From Desulfovibrio sp. (GTDB lineage Bacteria > Desulfobacterota > Desulfovibrionia > Desulfovibrionales > Desulfovibrionaceae), in the NCBI GenBank assembly GCA_031281815.1, contig JAITEY010000179.1, positions 1-9,920 of the forward strand: DNA of 9,920 nucleotides, read 5' to 3'. Shown here piece by piece: positions 7,628-9,920 of the stretch. Each line of letters opens with the position of its first letter. Position 1 is the first letter of the stretch. The notes under the pieces were generated by a model. That model saw only the letters and a program-made list of their open reading frames with translations, was not told the DNA's origin and searched no databases. A program made the translations under genes and the position numbers.

Positions 7628-7661
7628 CGCGGCAGGGATTTGCCTGCAAATCCCTGCCGCG
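7628..7661. repeat. Perfect 15-bp inverted repeat
   Basis: Bases 7628-7642 (CGCGGCAGGGATTTG) pair perfectly with 7647-7661 around the four-base loop CCTG. It lies 94 bases past the kinase stop. No T-run follows immediately on either strand; on the minus strand ATTTTC comes about 11 bases later, so it is not a classic terminator. It may be a dispersed REP-like palindrome or a stabilising 3' hairpin of the kinase message. Confidence 0.7.
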
Positions 7662-7754
7662 GGCGGACTTGATTCGCCGGCAAGCGGCAAGCTCGAGCGC
7701 AAAAGGCTCCGACAGCGCCGCGCAGGCAGACATCGAACCGACCTCTTACTTCTT

Positions 7755-9920
7755 TTACGGGGCTGTGCCGGACGTTTCAACGTCGCGTGCGCTTTCTTTC
7801 TTATGCACCCATTGATTCAGGGACGCATCCAGTTCGAAGAGGTCGATGGGTTTCGAGATGAACCCGTTGAATCCGTTCCGGAGAAACATTTCGCGGCTTC
7901 CGGAAACCGCGTTGGCCGTCAGGGCCACAATCGGCACGGTACGCGCGTACTCCGTTCCGATCTCTTCCCGGATGATGCGCGTTGCTTCGACGCCGTCCAT
8001 CTCCGGCATCATGTGATCCATGAATAGTATGTCGTACTTCTCCGAGTCCGGGGCGTTGTCGGAAACAGCCCTGATAATGTCGACCGCTTCACGGCCGGTG
8101 AGGACGCAGTCGATCGTCAGACCGTAGGGCATCATCAGACCTTTCGCCACAGCCAGGTTCGTCATGACGTCGTCCACGACCAGAACCCTGCCCTGCGGCA
8201 TAAAGGCGCGGACCAGATTGCGATTACCCGTCACCCTGTTTTTTATAAAGCGCAACTTTCGCAGGTTCTCCGCTGTTTCCCGGCCGATAGGGGTCTTGTC
8301 AACGATCTTCAGGCGAACCGTCACCATAAAGATGCTGCCTTTCCCGTACCCGCTTTTTACTCTGATGGTGCCGCCCATCATGTCGACAAGGTGCTGCGCG
8401 ATGGACAACCCCAACCCCGTACCTTCGACATTGTAATCGGGGCGCGACTTCATCCGGCTGTATTCCTTGAAGAGCTTTCCTATTTCTTCTTTTTTGATGC
8501 CCACACCCGTATCCGTCACGGTGCAGCGGAGGACGGCTTCATCGCCTTCACTACGGCACTGGACGCGAAGGATAACGCGCCCCTTCTCTGTGTACTTGAA
8601 GGCGTTGGAGAGCAAATTGTTCAATATCTGCTTCAGCCGCAATTCGTCGCCGCGAAATCCGACGGGGATATCGTCTTTGATTTTCAGGGTGAAGGAAATG
8701 TTTTTGGAACCGATTCTTACGATATTGAGCTGCACGACATCGTTGATGAGGGACGAAATATCGAAATCCTTCACTGTGATTTCGAAATTGCCCGCCTCAA
8801 TCTTGGAGATATCCAGAATATCATTGACGATGGCCAGCAGGTTCGACCCCGAGATGAGTATTTTTTCGAGGTTGCTCCGTGTATGTTCGGACAGCTTTTC
8901 CCGGAGTTCCACTTCGGAGAGTCCGATAATCGCGTTGAGCGGCGTGCGCAGTTCATGGCTCACCCTCGCAAGAAAGGCGCTTTTTGCCTGTGAGGCCGCC
9001 AGTGCTTCCGCGTGCGCCTGTATGAGGCTTTGCAGCGTCTCTCTGCGCACGAAGGCGTTCGCCATCAGAAGACTGCCGGATAAGAGAATGTCTTCTTCAT
9101 CCTGCGTGAATTCGCGCTCATGCAGGCAACTGCCGAAGCTGACAAACCCCCAGAACCGCTCCTCCAGAAAGACGGGGATGGAGGTCATGGACAGGATGCC
9201 CGACGGGGCAATGTGCAGACGATCCTTGTTCGACAGGCTGCTGTACAGAATTTTTACGGTTTCTTTGCGGGCGAGCCGGTCTCTCCAGCCCGCCAGGGCT
9301 TCAAGCTCGAAGTTCTCCTTCTCGAAATCAATGAACTCAAATTTTTTGCCGACATCGCCGAGCCAGTCGGCAACGACCCTGAACGTATGCCTGCCGTCCG
9401 TGTCGTCGTTTTTCCAAATGAAAATGCGATCGACCTCAAAGGACGACGCCATCATCTGCATACATTTTTGCAGGGCCTGCTCAAATGTTTGCTCATCCGC
9501 CGCCAGCAGCGACACAACGGCTTTATTGACAATATACATCAACTCGCCCAGGCGCTTTGTCGTCTCGGCCGCGGACCGGGTTACGGCGAGCGATTCCTTC
9601 TCGGCGCGGGTCAGCCTTTTGAGGAAGACGACGATAATCAACGTCATCAGCCCGTAAGCCGACGCGAGAAGGATAAAAATGACTTCCGACGAGCGGTTCA
9701 GCGTGATTTCAATGTCCGAGAGCAATTCGTTGGCCCAGATGTAGCCTATTACTTTATCTTGCCGGACAACAGGGATCATCGCGTTCATGATGTCCCCGCG
9801 AACCATTGTGCCCATCCTGACCATGGGGGTATTGTTTGCCATCACCAGGCGTCCGGGATGTTCCGGCCCGATGGAATCGCCGACGAGGTTTCCGAGTCGG
9901 GCGGATGGTCCATAGGCGAG
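7755..9920 (-). CDS. Hybrid sensor histidine kinase with Cache-like sensor, GAF and receiver domains (5' end outside window)
   Basis: The frame stays open to the window edge, so the 721 visible residues lack the true N-terminus; the in-frame GTG at 9845 lies inside the sensor domain and is not the start. In visible numbering, residues 1-75 resemble the end of a periplasmic Cache domain (MVRGDIMNAMIPV, VIGYIWANEL). A transmembrane helix (79-100) follows, then a GAF-like domain (about 125-295). HisKA has the phospho-accepting H322 in SHELRTPLNA. The ATPase domain has NNLLSNAFKYTEKG, DTGVGI and GTGLGLSI. The C-terminal receiver (about 577-706) has the acidic pair VVDD (D583, D584), phospho-acceptor D635 in FMDHMMPEMDG, T668 and K690, so all catalytic positions are intact. 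There is no DNA-binding output, so the phosphate probably passes to a separate Hpt protein or regulator. The signal is unknown. Sampled GC (about 48-57%) is lower than in the tolC and ilvD genes. Confidence 0.93.
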   Translation of the reverse strand, partial: LAYGPSARLGNLVGDSIGPEHPGRLVMANNTPMVRMGTMVRGDIMNAMIPVVRQDKVIGYIWANELLSDIEITLNRSSEVIFILLASAYGLMTLIIVVFLKRLTRAEKESLAVTRSAAETTKRLGELMYIVNKAVVSLLAADEQTFEQALQKCMQMMASSFEVDRIFIWKNDDTDGRHTFRVVADWLGDVGKKFEFIDFEKENFELEALAGWRDRLARKETVKILYSSLSNKDRLHIAPSGILSMTSIPVFLEERFWGFVSFGSCLHEREFTQDEEDILLSGSLLMANAFVRRETLQSLIQAHAEALAASQAKSAFLARVSHELRTPLNAIIGLSEVELREKLSEHTRSNLEKILISGSNLLAIVNDILDISKIEAGNFEITVKDFDISSLINDVVQLNIVRIGSKNISFTLKIKDDIPVGFRGDELRLKQILNNLLSNAFKYTEKGRVILRVQCRSEGDEAVLRCTVTDTGVGIKKEEIGKLFKEYSRMKSRPDYNVEGTGLGLSIAQHLVDMMGGTIRVKSGYGKGSIFMVTVRLKIVDKTPIGRETAENLRKLRFIKNRVTGNRNLVRAFMPQGRVLVVDDVMTNLAVAKGLMMPYGLTIDCVLTGREAVDIIRAVSDNAPDSEKYDILFMDHMMPEMDGVEATRIIREEIGTEYARTVPIVALTANAVSGSREMFLRNGFNGFISKPIDLFELDASLNQWVHKKESARDVETSGTAP

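Noticed and set aside
7452..7733. Minus-strand open frame of 93 codons after the kinase stop, with GAGG eight bases before its ATG
   Set aside because: It runs straight through the 15-bp palindrome, the 12-bp repeat and the A/T-rich tract, and its amino acid makeup follows those features rather than protein-like patterns.
7166..7754. CRISPR array or tRNA gene in the intergenic region
   Set aside because: Only two copies of one 12-bp repeat occur, with no regular spacers, and no cloverleaf or CCA-ending acceptor pattern is visible.
8467..9657. Plus-strand 396-codon frame opposite the kinase
   Set aside because: Ser/Arg-rich antisense reading of a kinase whose catalytic motifs are all intact on the minus strand.
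9843..9845. GTG at 9845 as the kinase start
   Set aside because: It falls inside the sensor domain, the frame is open for 25 more codons to the window edge, and no ribosome binding site precedes it.

Overview
The window looks like a piece of a GC-rich bacterial chromosome carrying mostly housekeeping genes. The mix of an anaerobe-type dihydroxy-acid dehydratase, a formate-using PurT, a TrmI-type tRNA methyltransferase next to MnmE, a TolC-family porin and a large Cache/GAF hybrid kinase fits a Desulfovibrio-like member of the Desulfobacterota. That placement is inference from gene content and protein style only; no marker gene such as rRNA is present.

Left part, plus strand (1-5698): purT (purine synthesis), a 79-base gap, then ilvD, trmI and mnmE packed as a probable operon (10-base gap, then a 47-base overlap as annotated). 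IlvD makes the keto acid precursors of valine, isoleucine, leucine and pantothenate. TrmI methylates A58 in the tRNA T-loop and MnmE modifies the wobble uridine, so two tRNA-modification enzymes share the operon. A 10-bp GC-rich stem followed by TTT at 5669-5698 closes the operon and lies between it and the convergent tolC gene.

Right part, minus strand (5723-9920): a TolC-family outer membrane factor with a clear signal peptide and strong ribosome binding site, a 589-base gene-free region, then a membrane-bound hybrid histidine kinase whose 5' end runs off the window. In partial order the kinase has a Cache-like sensor end, a transmembrane helix, GAF, HisKA, HATPase and a receiver domain.

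The gene-free region 7166-7754 is the least ordinary part. It holds a probable tolC promoter and long leader with several inverted repeats, a roughly 120-base tract of about 19% GC bounded by two perfect 12-bp direct repeats, and a perfect 15-bp inverted repeat downstream of the kinase. I see no transposase, CRISPR array, tRNA, rRNA or defence gene. Nothing here amounts to a convincing new multi-gene system; the intergenic structures are the best leads.
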